A stretch of 64,000 nt of DNA from positions 62,001 through 126,000 of the forward strand of contig NZ_JAGHMF010000034.1 in assembly GCF_017741815.1 (NCBI RefSeq), written 5' to 3'. The notes beneath the pieces were generated by a model. That model ran no database searches. It saw only the letters and a program-made list of their open reading frames with translations, and had not been told where the DNA came from. Origin of the DNA: Rhizobium sp. 16-488-2b. GTDB taxonomy: Bacteria; Pseudomonadota; Alphaproteobacteria; Rhizobiales; Rhizobiaceae. The translations under genes were made by a program, and so were the position numbers. Below, piece after piece: positions 29,479-38,660 of this stretch (positions are counted from its first letter, which is position 1; each line of letters opens with the position of its first letter).

Positions 29479-29715
29479 CCTGTCTCTCCATCAATGAAAA
29501 GCTCCGCGAGATATTTGCCGCACTGAAGCCTTGTCAATGAGTGACCACGGCATGCCGCCGCATTGGGGACGCGGCGCCCATCTCCTGGACGATTGACGCA
29601 TAAGGAATGGTTCATTGGCGAGCTCTGCGGGCCACGCTCGCTGCGACCTTGTTTCCTGCGCGGCAAGGCGCATTGGATCAAGACGGGCACACCAGACAAT
29701 GAACGCGCTTGAAGA

Positions 29716-30747
29716 TTACCAGTGCTGATCGGTTCGAAGCTCTCCCAACCCCTGTTCCCTTGAGATCACCGGCCTATAGTCGAGTTCTCGTCGGGCTTTG
29801 CTGATATCGAGTGAAATCTCCACTGCCGACGTTGCATAGGATTGCAACGTCAACGGGGGCACGATCTTGCCACCAGACAGACGGGAAAGCAGGTCACCGA
29901 TCGCCGCGACAGTCCTGACGACGCCACGCGGCACGGACTTTTCGGTTACACTCAGCCCTTGTGTTTGCAGCAGCGCCGAAACGAAGGTCCGGAATGCGAC
30001 AGGCTCTCCATCGGAGATGAAGTAAGCTTCGCCGCCACGCCCATTCGCGAGCGCCTGGTCTACGGCGACGCAGAGGTTGGCGATATGGGTTGTCGAGGTC
30101 AGGTAATTGCCACCGCTGATCCAAGCGAATTTGCCGGATTGTGCCGCGTCGACTAGAGCAGGCAGAGCGGTCGTATCGTCGCGACCCCAAACGAATCGGG
30201 GACGCAGAACGACTACCGGCAATTCCAGGGAATTGAAATCCAGAGCGATCCGTTCCGCCGCCGCCTTGCTACGTGAGTAACCGCCCGCGAACTTGCGGGG
30301 CAGAGGCAGGGTCTCGTCCACGTTGACCAAGGGCTTTCCGGTGGCGAACACCGATTCCGTGCTGAGATGAACGGCCTTTCTGACGCCAGACGCACTGGCA
30401 GCCTCCATAACGGCCCTTGTGCCCGCTTCGTTCACCTGCCGCTGGCGCTCGGTGGCGGGGCCGTGGTCGGTATCCGCAGCCGCATGTACAAGTGCCTCGC
30501 AACCAACCATAGGCGCAACGAGATCGCCACCCAGAATATCGCCGCGATGGGGAATCGCGCCGAGTGTCCGTACGACCTGTTCGGATGCTTCGCTGCGAAC
30601 AAGAGCCACCACCTCGAATCCGCGCGCGACGAAGTGTCGGATCAGGTTGCGGCCGACGTAGCCGCTGCCGCCGGTTACAAATATCCGTCTAAACGGGACG
30701 TACTTATCCGTGGCCGCGGCGGCTGCGGCAATGCTTTTGTCAATCAT
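29716..30747 (-). CDS. NAD(P)-dependent epimerase/3-beta-hydroxysteroid dehydrogenase-like protein
   Basis: 343 residues from ATG 30747 (AGG seven bases upstream); a GTG at 30756 is the alternative. Extended SDR: nucleotide-binding FVTGGSGYVGRNLI near residue 20-33, LVHAAA, the active-site Ser in HLSTESVF and YSRSK as YxxxK. The C-terminal substrate domain gives no clear specificity; sterol, sugar or flavonoid-like ketone reduction are all possible. A TetR regulator is encoded 26 bases upstream on the same strand and probably controls it. Confidence 0.85.
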   Translation of the reverse strand: MIDKSIAAAAAATDKYVPFRRIFVTGGSGYVGRNLIRHFVARGFEVVALVRSEASEQVVRTLGAIPHRGDILGGDLVAPMVGCEALVHAAADTDHGPATERQRQVNEAGTRAVMEAASASGVRKAVHLSTESVFATGKPLVNVDETLPLPRKFAGGYSRSKAAAERIALDFNSLELPVVVLRPRFVWGRDDTTALPALVDAAQSGKFAWISGGNYLTSTTHIANLCVAVDQALANGRGGEAYFISDGEPVAFRTFVSALLQTQGLSVTEKSVPRGVVRTVAAIGDLLSRLSGGKIVPPLTLQSYATSAVEISLDISKARRELDYRPVISREQGLGELRTDQHW

Positions 30748-30773
30748 GTCGTACACCTAATGTGCTGTTGGGA

Positions 30774-31358
30774 TCAGTTCGCGGATGTCTCGGGGATATC
30801 CGCTTCTCCGGTCTTGGCCGTCACGAGCCAGTTGATCTCTCGAAGAAGCCTTCGTCGCTCGTCCGGAGCAAAGTGATGGAAATCGAGATGCTCAAGGAAC
30901 TTCAGCCCCTCCAGAGCGAGATAGGCGAGAAGCGCGCCACGCGGAGATGGCGACGTTTCGAGAATACGATCGACCGTCGCTGCCTGATTGTCCTGCATCT
31001 TCCCGCGCAGCTTTGCATCCAGCGCAAGCGCAGCGCTCAGGTTTAGCGCAACGGCACGAAACTCTTCTGGAGGTGGCTCTGCAGCAGCAGCGATGCGACC
31101 GCGAATTGCTCGATCGGCTTCATCGGGGAACTGCGCTTCGAGCCCGGCATGGTGAGCATTATCGCGCTCGAAGGCGCGGTCGACAACGGCCTCGATCAGC
31201 GCCTGCTTCGACTTATGGTCATAGAGGACGCTCGCCTTGGTGACCTCAGCCTCTTTGGCGACAGCGTCCAATGTCAGGTTCGCGGCACCATCTCGCCCGA
31301 CCACACGTTCCGCGGCATCGAGTATGGCCTGTTGATCAATGACGCGCTTTCTTCCCAT
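30774..31358 (-). CDS. TetR-family repressor
   Basis: 194 residues from the ATG at 31358, giving MGRKRVIDQQAILDAAERVV; longer in-frame starts add residues without homology. The N-terminal HTH is LTLDAVAKEAEVTKASVLYDH, followed by a helical ligand domain. It forms an apparent two-gene operon with the epimerase downstream and is divergent from a GNAT gene across a 207-base gap. Autoregulation and control of the epimerase are inferred from this arrangement. Confidence 0.87.
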   Translation of the reverse strand: MGRKRVIDQQAILDAAERVVGRDGAANLTLDAVAKEAEVTKASVLYDHKSKQALIEAVVDRAFERDNAHHAGLEAQFPDEADRAIRGRIAAAAEPPPEEFRAVALNLSAALALDAKLRGKMQDNQAATVDRILETSPSPRGALLAYLALEGLKFLEHLDFHHFAPDERRRLLREINWLVTAKTGEADIPETSAN

Positions 31359-31565
31359 ATGTGATCTCCATTTGTTTCCGACCGGATGGTTATAAAAAGA
31401 GTTCACTGCTGTCAATGGCCTGGTAGATGACGATCGCAAACGCACGCGTTTACATATCCGACACAAGCGAGCCCAAAAGACGCGTCCCCGCGCCTGCTCA
31501 CACGCCGTCATGGCGCAGCCATCCGAAAGTTGCTAAGCAAACCGGGAAACCGATAGGACTACACC

Positions 31566-32060
31566 ATGACCGCCAGCCCCTCCTTCCGCCACGCTGTTCC
31601 AGCCGATGCTGCACGATGCTTTGAGATTGAAACGACCGCCTACGAAGGCGATGAGGCGGCGACGTTGGAGAAGATCGCCACACGCATCGCGCAATATCCC
31701 GAAGGCTTTTTGATCCTTGAGGCGGAAGGCAGGATCGCGGGCTTTATCAACAGTGGTTGCGCATTTGACGTTGTCATGTCCGACGAGGCGTTCAAGGAGC
31801 TAATTGGCCACGATCCGGCGGCGCCGAATGTGGTCATCATGTCGGTGGTTGTGGATCCGGCCGAGCAGGGCAAGGGCTATTCTAAGCTGCTCATGCAACG
31901 TTTCATCCGGGAAATGCGCGACGCTGGCAAGAAGAGCATTCATCTGATGTGCAAAGAGCAGCATGTGGCCCTCTATGCGAAGATGGGCTACCGGTACACG
32001 CAGCCATCCGCCTCTGATCATGGCGGCGTGGCCTGGCACGAGATGGTCATGGACCTTTGA
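31566..32060 (+). CDS. GNAT-family N-acetyltransferase
   Basis: 164 residues. The acetyl-CoA motif VVIMSVVVDPAEQGKGYSKL (Q/R-x-x-G-x-G/A) lies at about 79-98, with beta-bulge and C-terminal strands. AGGA precedes the ATG. It resembles serotonin/arylalkylamine-type acetyltransferases of bacteria, but the acceptor amine cannot be deduced. It is convergent with the ABC operon end, separated by a GAAA-loop hairpin. Confidence 0.85.
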   Translation: MTASPSFRHAVPADAARCFEIETTAYEGDEAATLEKIATRIAQYPEGFLILEAEGRIAGFINSGCAFDVVMSDEAFKELIGHDPAAPNVVIMSVVVDPAEQGKGYSKLLMQRFIREMRDAGKKSIHLMCKEQHVALYAKMGYRYTQPSASDHGGVAWHEMVMDL

Positions 32061-32062
32061 CA

Positions 32063-32080
32063 GAGCGCCGAAAGGCGCTC
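32063..32080. terminator. GAAA-tetraloop hairpin between convergent genes
   Basis: GAGCGCC, GAAA, GGCGCTC: a perfect 7-bp stem with a stable tetraloop located in the 23 bases between the GNAT stop and the LivF-type stop. No T-run on either side. Its position suits a shared terminator for both transcripts. Confidence 0.5.
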
Positions 32081-32083
32081 ATC

Positions 32084-32800
32084 TCAGTGCAGGCCGCCCA
32101 CACCCAGTAGCCGCTCGACGGCGTCGTGGTCTTGAGCCAGCGCCTGCGGCGTGCCGCTCCATGCCAATCTGCCACGCTCAAGGATGATGACCTGATCAGC
32201 GAATTCCAGCGCGCTCTGGATGCGCTGCTCGACGAGCAGGATGGTCATGTCGCCCGTCCGCGCGAGTTCGGCGAAAGCGGACATCAGTTCCTCGCAGATG
32301 ACGGGCGCCAGGCCCTCCAGTGGCTCGTCCAGCAACAGCACCGAGGGGCGGCCGAGAATGGAGCGGGCCGTCGAGAGCATCTGCTGTTCGCCGCCGGAGA
32401 GCTGGTTGCCGAGATTGCGGCGGCGCTCCTTGAGGCGCGGAAACATCTGGTAGGCTTCTTCGATCGCCGTCTTTGGGCGCCCCTTGAGCCCAACGAAGAG
32501 GTTCTCCTCGACTGTCAGCGTCGGGAATATGCAGCGTGCCTGCGGCACATAACCCAGTCCCTGGTGTGCCCGCGCAGCACTCGGTATCGCCGAAACGTCG
32601 GCGGAGCCCAGGCGGATGCGACCATCATAGCGCTTCGTCTGTCCCGCGAGCGTTGCGAGCAACGTGGTCTTGCCCATGCCGTTACGGCCAAGCACGGCAA
32701 GGCGGGCACCGGCCGGTACCGAGAAGGAAACATGTTCGATAACCCGCGTCGGGCCGTATCCAGCCGACAGGTTCTCGACCTCAAGCGACGTGGCTGGCAT
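32084..32800 (-). CDS. LivF-type ABC transporter ATPase (probable aromatic acid importer)
   Basis: 238 residues. Walker A GRNGMGKTT, signature LSGGEQQM, Walker B VLLLDEPLEGLAP. Start chosen at ATG 32800 because GGGAG is 7 bases upstream; ATG 32806 is only 2 bases from it. It overlaps the end of the LivG-type gene. Last gene of the five-gene branched-chain-amino-acid-type (HAAT) system downstream of pcaB. In Sinorhizobium a system of this type, PcaMNVWX, imports protocatechuate; that role is inferred here from position. Confidence 0.88.
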   Translation of the reverse strand: MPATSLEVENLSAGYGPTRVIEHVSFSVPAGARLAVLGRNGMGKTTLLATLAGQTKRYDGRIRLGSADVSAIPSAARAHQGLGYVPQARCIFPTLTVEENLFVGLKGRPKTAIEEAYQMFPRLKERRRNLGNQLSGGEQQMLSTARSILGRPSVLLLDEPLEGLAPVICEELMSAFAELARTGDMTILLVEQRIQSALEFADQVIILERGRLAWSGTPQALAQDHDAVERLLGVGGLH

Positions 32801-33545
32801 TGGCATAGCTCCCGAGATAGGCCTCGCGCACGCGGGCGTCCTTGGTGACATCGGCGGGCGAGCCGTCGAAAATGATGGCGCCGGCGGCGAGCACGATGAC
32901 GCGCTTGGCGAAGCGGAAGACAAGGTCCATGTCGTGCTCGATCATCAGCACGGCAAGATCGGCGGGCAGGTCGGCCAGCGCCTGTTCTATGCGTCCCGTA
33001 TCGCTCTGCGGTACGCCGGCCGCCGGTTCGTCGAGCAGCAGCACCTTCGGTTTCAGCGCCATGGCGACGGCGATCTCCAGCAGGCGCTGCTGGCCGTAAG
33101 CGATCTCGTTGACCTTGCGGTGCATCAGGTTATCGAGGCCCAGCGTGTGCAACATGCCGGTCACCTCGTCCATGACATCAGGCATCGACAGGAAGTTGCC
33201 GAACATCCGGCCCGTGCGTCCATCTCGCTGCAGGATGGCGAGCGCGACATGCTCGGCGGGCGTCATGTCCTGAAAGAGCCGGGTGACCTGAAACGAGCGG
33301 ACCAGCCCGCGCTTGACGCGGCCGGCCGCATCCACCCGCGTGACGGTCTCGCCGCCCAGCCAGACATCGCCGGAATCAGGCGCCAGATTGCCGGTGACCA
33401 GGTTGACGAAGGTGGTCTTGCCTGCGCCGTTCGGTCCGATCAGCGCGACGCGATCACCTGGATGCATCGAGATCGAAACGTCGTTGGTGACGGCCAGACC
33501 GCCGAAGGATTTCTTCAGGTTGGCGACTTCAAAGACGGCGTTCAT
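32781..33545 (-). CDS. LivG-type ABC transporter ATPase
   Basis: 254 residues. Walker A GPNGAGKTT, signature region YGQQRLLEIA, Walker B VLLLDEPAAGVP and the extra loop VTRLFQDMTPAEHVALAI typical of LivG. It overlaps the LivM-type gene by 4 bases and the LivF-type gene at the other end, so the operon is tightly coupled. It would energise import with its LivF partner at the cytoplasmic face. Confidence 0.9.
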   Translation of the reverse strand: MNAVFEVANLKKSFGGLAVTNDVSISMHPGDRVALIGPNGAGKTTFVNLVTGNLAPDSGDVWLGGETVTRVDAAGRVKRGLVRSFQVTRLFQDMTPAEHVALAILQRDGRTGRMFGNFLSMPDVMDEVTGMLHTLGLDNLMHRKVNEIAYGQQRLLEIAVAMALKPKVLLLDEPAAGVPQSDTGRIEQALADLPADLAVLMIEHDMDLVFRFAKRVIVLAAGAIIFDGSPADVTKDARVREAYLGSYANASHVA

Positions 33546-34549
33546 TCGGCGGCCTCCTTGCGTCGCGAAAGCAGCGCCGCGGCCGTTCCGTAGATGCCCT
33601 TCGGCGCGAAAAGAACGACGAGGATCAACAGCGCGCCGACCATGGTCAGCCAGTGGAAGGGATTGGCGGCCGAGACGTAATCCTCGAAGAGCATGAAGAT
33701 GACGGTTCCGGAGAGCGCGCCGAACAGCGAGCCGGTGCCGCCGAGCACGAGCATGACGAGGCTCTCGGCCGAAAGCGTGAAGGACAGGCTGTCGAGGCCG
33801 ACGACCTGCGTCGAGATCGCCGTCAACGCCCCGCCGACGCCGGCGACGGCGCCCGATATCACATACATCTTCGTCAGCGCGACCTTTGGCGATGCGCCCA
33901 TCGCCTTGATGCGCAGCGGGTCTTCCTTGATGCCGCGGCAGAGCATGCCGAAGGGAGAGCGCACCAGCAGACGCAGCAATACGAAGACGACGAGGAGCAG
34001 CACGACGCCGAAGACATAGGCGGTGTGGCCATAGAGATCGAACTCGAAATAGCCGAGCAGGGGATCGGTGGAAATGCCGGAGAGGCCATCGCTGCCGCCC
34101 GTCCAGGACGAGGCCTTGTTGGCGAACTCATGGAAGAGGTTGATCAGTGCGATCGAAAGCACCAGCTGCGGCAGCCCATGGGCGCGCAGGATGATCGCGC
34201 CGCAGATCAGCCCCGCAACCGCGCCGCTGACGATGCCCGCCAGCGTCATCAGCAGCGGATCGGTGATGCCATAATGAGCGGACACGATCCCCGCTGCATA
34301 AGCACCGCTGCCGAAAAGGGCAGCGTGGCCAAGCGTTGCAATGCCGCAATAGCCGGTGACGAGGTCGAGCGACAAGACCAGCAGCGCAATGGCGATGATG
34401 CGCGTCAAAAGCGCCAGGTTGTCGGGAAACAGCAGGTAGCCGATGGCGGCAAGAAGGATGATTATGGCGATGCCCGCGAGATCGCGACCTGCGGAGCGGT
34501 AGCGTCGGGCGGAGGCAGCGGTCGTGTCGGTATTCATGGCGAGCGTCAT
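33542..34549 (-). CDS. LivM-type ABC transporter permease
   Basis: 335 residues from ATG 34549, one base after the LivH-type stop (GGAAGG about 10 bases upstream); ATG 34537 is an alternative. About nine to ten membrane helices. The family motifs LDLVTGYCGIATLGHAALFG and GVGGALTAISTQVVGLDSLSF are present, and the ATPase-coupling loop lies in FGMLCRGIKEDPLRIKAMG. Partner of the LivH-type permease. Confidence 0.9.
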   Translation of the reverse strand: MTLAMNTDTTAASARRYRSAGRDLAGIAIIILLAAIGYLLFPDNLALLTRIIAIALLVLSLDLVTGYCGIATLGHAALFGSGAYAAGIVSAHYGITDPLLMTLAGIVSGAVAGLICGAIILRAHGLPQLVLSIALINLFHEFANKASSWTGGSDGLSGISTDPLLGYFEFDLYGHTAYVFGVVLLLVVFVLLRLLVRSPFGMLCRGIKEDPLRIKAMGASPKVALTKMYVISGAVAGVGGALTAISTQVVGLDSLSFTLSAESLVMLVLGGTGSLFGALSGTVIFMLFEDYVSAANPFHWLTMVGALLILVVLFAPKGIYGTAAALLSRRKEAAE

Positions 34550-34550
34550 C

Positions 34551-35414
34551 CTATTTCGCCCTTCCGGCAAAGCCACGCGGGAAGATGCAGATGATGGCGA
34601 TGACGGCGAGGTAGAAGAAGAATTCACCGAACTCGGGCATCAGATAACGGCCGGTCGTGTCGATGCCGCCAAGCACCAGGCAGGCGATCAACGCGCCGGG
34701 GATCGAGCCCGCGCCACCGACTGAGACGACGACCAGGAAGGTCACCATATAGCGCAGCGCGTAGTAGGGCTCGACCGGCAGCAGCTCGGCGCCGACGACG
34801 CCACCGAAAGCCGCAAGCCCGACCGCGACCGCGAAGCTCAGCGCGTAGATGATCTCCGTGCGCACCCCAAGTGCGGCTGCCATCGCGGCATTGTCGACCG
34901 AGGCGCGCAGCTTCACGCCGAAGCTCGTCCGCTCGATCGTGAACCAGAGCGCGACGGCGACGCCAAGCCCGCAAACGATCGCGAAGAGGCGGTGAACGGG
35001 AATGGTGCGGAAGCCGAGATTGGCAGAGCCCTGCAGGCTCTCGGCCAAGGGAATGGTTTTAAGCGTCGGCCCCATCGCATAGTTGGCGATGCCGATGATG
35101 CAAAAGGTGATGCCGATCGTCATCAGCACCTGCGTCAACTCGGGTGCGCCGTAGATGCGGCGATAAAGGAAACGCTCCATGGGAATGGCAATGATGATCG
35201 TGCCGACCACGGCTGCAATCACGCCGATGCCATAGCCGAGCCCAAGGTCGCGCACCGCATAGGACGCGATATAGCCGCCGATCATCGCGAAGGCGCCGTG
35301 CGCCAGATTGACGACTCGCATCAGGCCCATGGTCACCGAAAGGCCGATCGAGATCACGAACAGCACCATGCCATAGGCGAGCGCATCGACGGCTATGCTG
35401 AAGACAGTTTGCAT
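34551..35414 (-). CDS. LivH-type ABC transporter permease
   Basis: 287 residues from ATG 35414 (AAGGA upstream); an ATG at 35438 is possible. About eight helices with ISIGLSVTMGLMRVVNLAHGAF near the N-terminus and the coupling loop FGVKLRASVDNAAMAAALG. It follows the binding-protein gene by 227 bases that hold two hairpins, a common way of making less permease than binding protein. Confidence 0.9.
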   Translation of the reverse strand: MQTVFSIAVDALAYGMVLFVISIGLSVTMGLMRVVNLAHGAFAMIGGYIASYAVRDLGLGYGIGVIAAVVGTIIIAIPMERFLYRRIYGAPELTQVLMTIGITFCIIGIANYAMGPTLKTIPLAESLQGSANLGFRTIPVHRLFAIVCGLGVAVALWFTIERTSFGVKLRASVDNAAMAAALGVRTEIIYALSFAVAVGLAAFGGVVGAELLPVEPYYALRYMVTFLVVVSVGGAGSIPGALIACLVLGGIDTTGRYLMPEFGEFFFYLAVIAIICIFPRGFAGRAK

Positions 35415-35520
35415 GGGTTGGCGTGGTCCTTGTACCATATTGTGCGACGACGAGCAGGCGCTGTGCCGCGTAGCCTTTTTCGGCCTGCCGGCACCCCGAG
35501 GTCGAGCCGCTTGTCTTGAC

Positions 35521-35595
35521 CCGTCCTTCGGCCCCGAAGGACGGAAGGGATGTCAGGCACCGCGTTCACTTCCCCTCTCCCCAGCGGGGAGAGGG
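35521..35595. repeat. two palindromic hairpins between binding protein and permease genes
   Basis: Hairpin 1: CCGTCCTTCGG/CCGAAGGACGG (11 bp, 2-base spacer) at 35521-35544. Hairpin 2: CCCTCTCCCC/GGGGAGAGGG (10 bp, AGC loop) at 35573-35595, followed by TAGGGTGAGGGGG. The second closely resembles an intergenic palindrome dispersed in many alphaproteobacterial genomes. Sited inside a transport operon, they may stabilise the upstream binding-protein mRNA or attenuate the permease genes. Confidence 0.6.
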
Positions 35596-35640
35596 TAGGG
35601 TGAGGGGGCTACGGACGCAAAGGTCCGCCAGCCGCGTTGC

Positions 35641-36813
35641 TCACTTCAAAGCGGCAAGCCCCGGATCGCCCTGCTTCTCGAAGGTCTGGATTTCCTTGTT
35701 GATGAACTTGCCGTCGTCACCCTTGGCAACCTCGCGCAGATAGATGTTCTGTGTGATGTGGCGGCTTTCGGGATCGATCGAAACGGGGCCGCGCGGGCTT
35801 GTCCAGGCAAGGCCCCTGACCGCGTCGACAGCCTTTTGCGCATCCTGTTTGCCGCCGGTCGCTTCGATCATCTTGTAAATGACATGCATGCCGTCATAGG
35901 CGCCGACAGCAGGGAAGGTGAGTTCGGCCGGGTTGCCGATCGCCTTGCCGGCTGCTTCGACGAACGCCTTGTTCTCAGGGGAATCGTGCGAGACAGCGTA
36001 GTGGAAGGTGGTGAGGATGCCGAGTGCTGCATCGCCGAGTGCCGGCAGGTCGGATTCCTGCGTCAGGTCGCCGGGGGCGAAGAGCTGGATATTGGCGCCC
36101 TTCAGGCCGTTCTCGTTATAGGCCTTCACGAAACCGAGCGTCGTCGGGCCAGACGGCAGGAAGGCGAAGACGCCCTGAGCGCCGGAGTCCTTGATGCGCT
36201 GCATAATCGGGCTGAAATCATTGGTCGCAAGCGGCATGCGGATCGCCTCGACGACCTCGCCGCCTGCCTTCTCGAAGCCCGCTTTGAAGGCATTCTCGGC
36301 ATCGACACCCGGCCCGTAGTCGCTGACCACGGAGATGATTTTCTTGACGCCCTTGTCGAAGGCGACCTGCGCCATTGGTGTCGATGTCTGCCAGGTGGTG
36401 AAGGAGGTGCGCACGACCAGTGGGCTCTTGGTGACGATCGCCGAGGTCGCGGCGTTCATGACGACGAGCGGCGTGTTGGCCTGCTTCAGGATCGGCGTGA
36501 CGGCCATCGCGTCAGGAGTGAAATAGAAGCCGGCCAGATACTGGACCTTCTCCTTGACGACCAGCTCCTGGGCGAGCGATTTGGATTGCGCGGGGTCAGC
36601 CGCGGGGAGATCGCGATAGATGATCTCGACCGTGTTGTCGCCGACCTTCTTTCCATTGGTCGCCATGTAGGCGTCGATCCCGGCCTTGAAGTTCTTGCCC
36701 TGCAGGGCGAACGGACCGGAAAACGGGCCAACCACGCCGACCTTGATCGTGTCGGCATAAGCGCCCGAACCCATGAGCAGGGCCGCGGCGGCGGCCAGAA
36801 GCAGCTTCCTCAT
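35641..36813 (-). CDS. periplasmic binding protein of the HAAT-type (PcaM-like) ABC system
   Basis: 390 residues from ATG 36813 (GGGAGAGAG upstream); signal peptide 1-20 ending AYA. The mature protein begins DTIKVGVVGPFSGPFALQGKNF, the standard Leu/Ile/Val-binding protein fold (Peripla_BP_6), with two lobes. It is the first gene of the ABC operon and starts 125 bases after the pcaB stop, directly beside a candidate PcaQ site. Aromatic acids such as protocatechuate or 4-hydroxybenzoate are the likely ligands rather than leucine; this is inferred from context. Confidence 0.87.
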   Translation of the reverse strand: MRKLLLAAAAALLMGSGAYADTIKVGVVGPFSGPFALQGKNFKAGIDAYMATNGKKVGDNTVEIIYRDLPAADPAQSKSLAQELVVKEKVQYLAGFYFTPDAMAVTPILKQANTPLVVMNAATSAIVTKSPLVVRTSFTTWQTSTPMAQVAFDKGVKKIISVVSDYGPGVDAENAFKAGFEKAGGEVVEAIRMPLATNDFSPIMQRIKDSGAQGVFAFLPSGPTTLGFVKAYNENGLKGANIQLFAPGDLTQESDLPALGDAALGILTTFHYAVSHDSPENKAFVEAAGKAIGNPAELTFPAVGAYDGMHVIYKMIEATGGKQDAQKAVDAVRGLAWTSPRGPVSIDPESRHITQNIYLREVAKGDDGKFINKEIQTFEKQGDPGLAALK

Positions 36814-36926
36814 TCTATCTCTCTCCCTTTTAGGCGACTCCAACGCCTTCTTAGCGCGCGGCTAAAGTTCTCAGGCCAGTCTGTCATGCGAAACGGTAAT
36901 GTAAAATGAAATAAATGCCATAATTC

Positions 36927-36942
36927 ATACTCCGCAAGTTAT
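36927..36942. promoter_or_regulatory. candidate secondary PcaQ-binding site
   Basis: ATACTCCGCAAGTTAT followed by GTA. Its right half and flank, AGTTATGTA, are identical to the right half of the palindrome at 40697-40712, and both begin with ATA at the same spacing. The left half is degenerate. It overlaps the pcaB stop and lies 114 bases upstream of the binding-protein start, a suitable place to switch on the transporter together with pca. Confidence 0.4.
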
Positions 36943-37988
36943 GTATCGGCGGTGCCAAGCCGGCTTATATTGCTCGCCAGTTCGTGCACCAGGCGCAGTG
37001 CCGCGCCGGTGGCGATCGCCATTTGCGGCAGCACCAGCCATTCAAGTGTCCACGCAGCACCGGAGCGCTCCTGTTCGTGCACCATTGAGTGGTGGATCGC
37101 GGAGATCTGCGTCGCGTTGAAGCGCGCCAATGCCACCAGCGTCTCGGCCGCGACGGGGTTCTGCTTGTGCGCCATTGCGGATGACCCGCCGCCCCCCGTC
37201 AGTCCGATCTCGTCTCCGGCCTGGGCCATCAGCGCGACGTCCTGGCCGAACTTGCCGAGGCTGCCTGAAATCTGGGCAAGGAGACCGGCAAACTCCGCGA
37301 TAACGGCCCGTTGGCTCTGCCATTGCTGGATATCGAAAAGCCCAAGTTCCTGCGCCAGCGAGCTACGCACCGCTGACGCCTTGTCGCCGAGTTTATCGAG
37401 CGTGCCGGCCGCCCCTCCGAACTGCAGCGGGAAGCGCAATCCTGTCAGCGTCTCGCGGTAGCCGCCCAAGGGCGCATGCCATGCGCGCAGCCGGTCGGCA
37501 ACGGCGATCGGGATTGCCGCCTGCATTCGGGTCCGGCCCATCAGCGCCCTATCACCGAAGGCTTGCCGCAGTTCCGCGAAACGCAGCTCAAGTGCCGCCA
37601 GACGGGCCGCGAAAACAAAAGCGACGGGCTTCAACCTCAGCATCAGGCTGGTATCGATGACGTCCTGGCTGGTGGCGCCGACATGGACATGAGGAGACGC
37701 ATCGCCAGTGGCCGTGCGCAGTTGGCGAACGAGCTCGGGAACGACGACGCCGTCGCGGGCAGTGGCGGCGCGAAGAGCGGGTAGGTCGGCCTTGAACCCG
37801 GCGCAGGCGGCCGAAATCCTCTGCGCGGCGGGCTCAGGGATGACGTCATGGGCTGCCTCGGCGCGCGCGAGTGCCGCCTCGAATTGCAGCATCGCGCGAA
37901 TATCGGCCTCGCCCGTGAACCAGGCCGATGTCTCCTCGTCGCCGACAAGGCCGGAGAGAAAGGGGTGGTCGAAGGCAGTCGCGCCCAT
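36939..37988 (-). CDS. pcaB: 3-carboxy-cis,cis-muconate cycloisomerase
   Basis: 349 residues of the fumarase/aspartase superfamily. The superfamily motifs are DASPHVHVGATSQDVIDTS and the signature loop GGGGSSAMAHKQNPVAAE, which bears the catalytic serine. It converts beta-carboxy-cis,cis-muconate to gamma-carboxymuconolactone, step two after ring cleavage. It is shorter than some PcaB proteins of about 450 residues but matches the rhizobial form. Last of the pcaDCHGB genes, 58 bases after pcaG. Confidence 0.93.
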   Translation of the reverse strand: MGATAFDHPFLSGLVGDEETSAWFTGEADIRAMLQFEAALARAEAAHDVIPEPAAQRISAACAGFKADLPALRAATARDGVVVPELVRQLRTATGDASPHVHVGATSQDVIDTSLMLRLKPVAFVFAARLAALELRFAELRQAFGDRALMGRTRMQAAIPIAVADRLRAWHAPLGGYRETLTGLRFPLQFGGAAGTLDKLGDKASAVRSSLAQELGLFDIQQWQSQRAVIAEFAGLLAQISGSLGKFGQDVALMAQAGDEIGLTGGGGSSAMAHKQNPVAAETLVALARFNATQISAIHHSMVHEQERSGAAWTLEWLVLPQMAIATGAALRLVHELASNISRLGTADT

Positions 37989-38046
37989 GTGTCATCTCAT
38001 CGTTCGTGGTCATCAGCGGCTGTGGAATGAACGGTCCCGCGCCGTC

Positions 38047-38660
38047 TCATATGTCGAGAAAGACGGTCTCGTTCTCGCCCTGCAGCCGGATATCGAACGT
38101 ATAGGTAGAGCCATCGCGCGCGGCAATAAGCGTTGCGACGCGATCCCTGTGTTCGATGCGCTGAAGCAGCGGGTCGGCGCCGTTCGCCTCGGCTTCCTCC
38201 GGAAAGTACATGCGCGTCTGCAAACCGATATTGATGCCCCGCGCGACGATCCAGAAGCTGATATGCGGCGCTTGCCTGCGCCCGTCCTTGAAGGGAACCT
38301 TGCCCGGCTTGACGGTGTCGAAGCTATAGACGCCATTCTCGGCGCGGGTCGGGCAGCGGCCCCAGCCGGTGAAATTCGGATCGGCGGCGCCGCGCATTTC
38401 CGACGGGCTGTTATAGAGCCCGGCGCTGTCGGCCTGCCAGATCTCGATGACGGCATCGCGCACCAGCGCGCCGGCGCCATCGAAGATGCGGCCGGTGACG
38501 GTAATGCGCTCGCCTGTTGTCTTGTCGTTGACCATCGCGACGCCGAGATCGCGTTCATAGACGCCGCCAATATCGCAGAAATTCGGCGTCAGGCCGATAT
38601 GGACGTAAGGGCCAGCCGTCTGCGAAGGGGTTTCCTTGAGATAGCGCAATTCCTGAGCCA

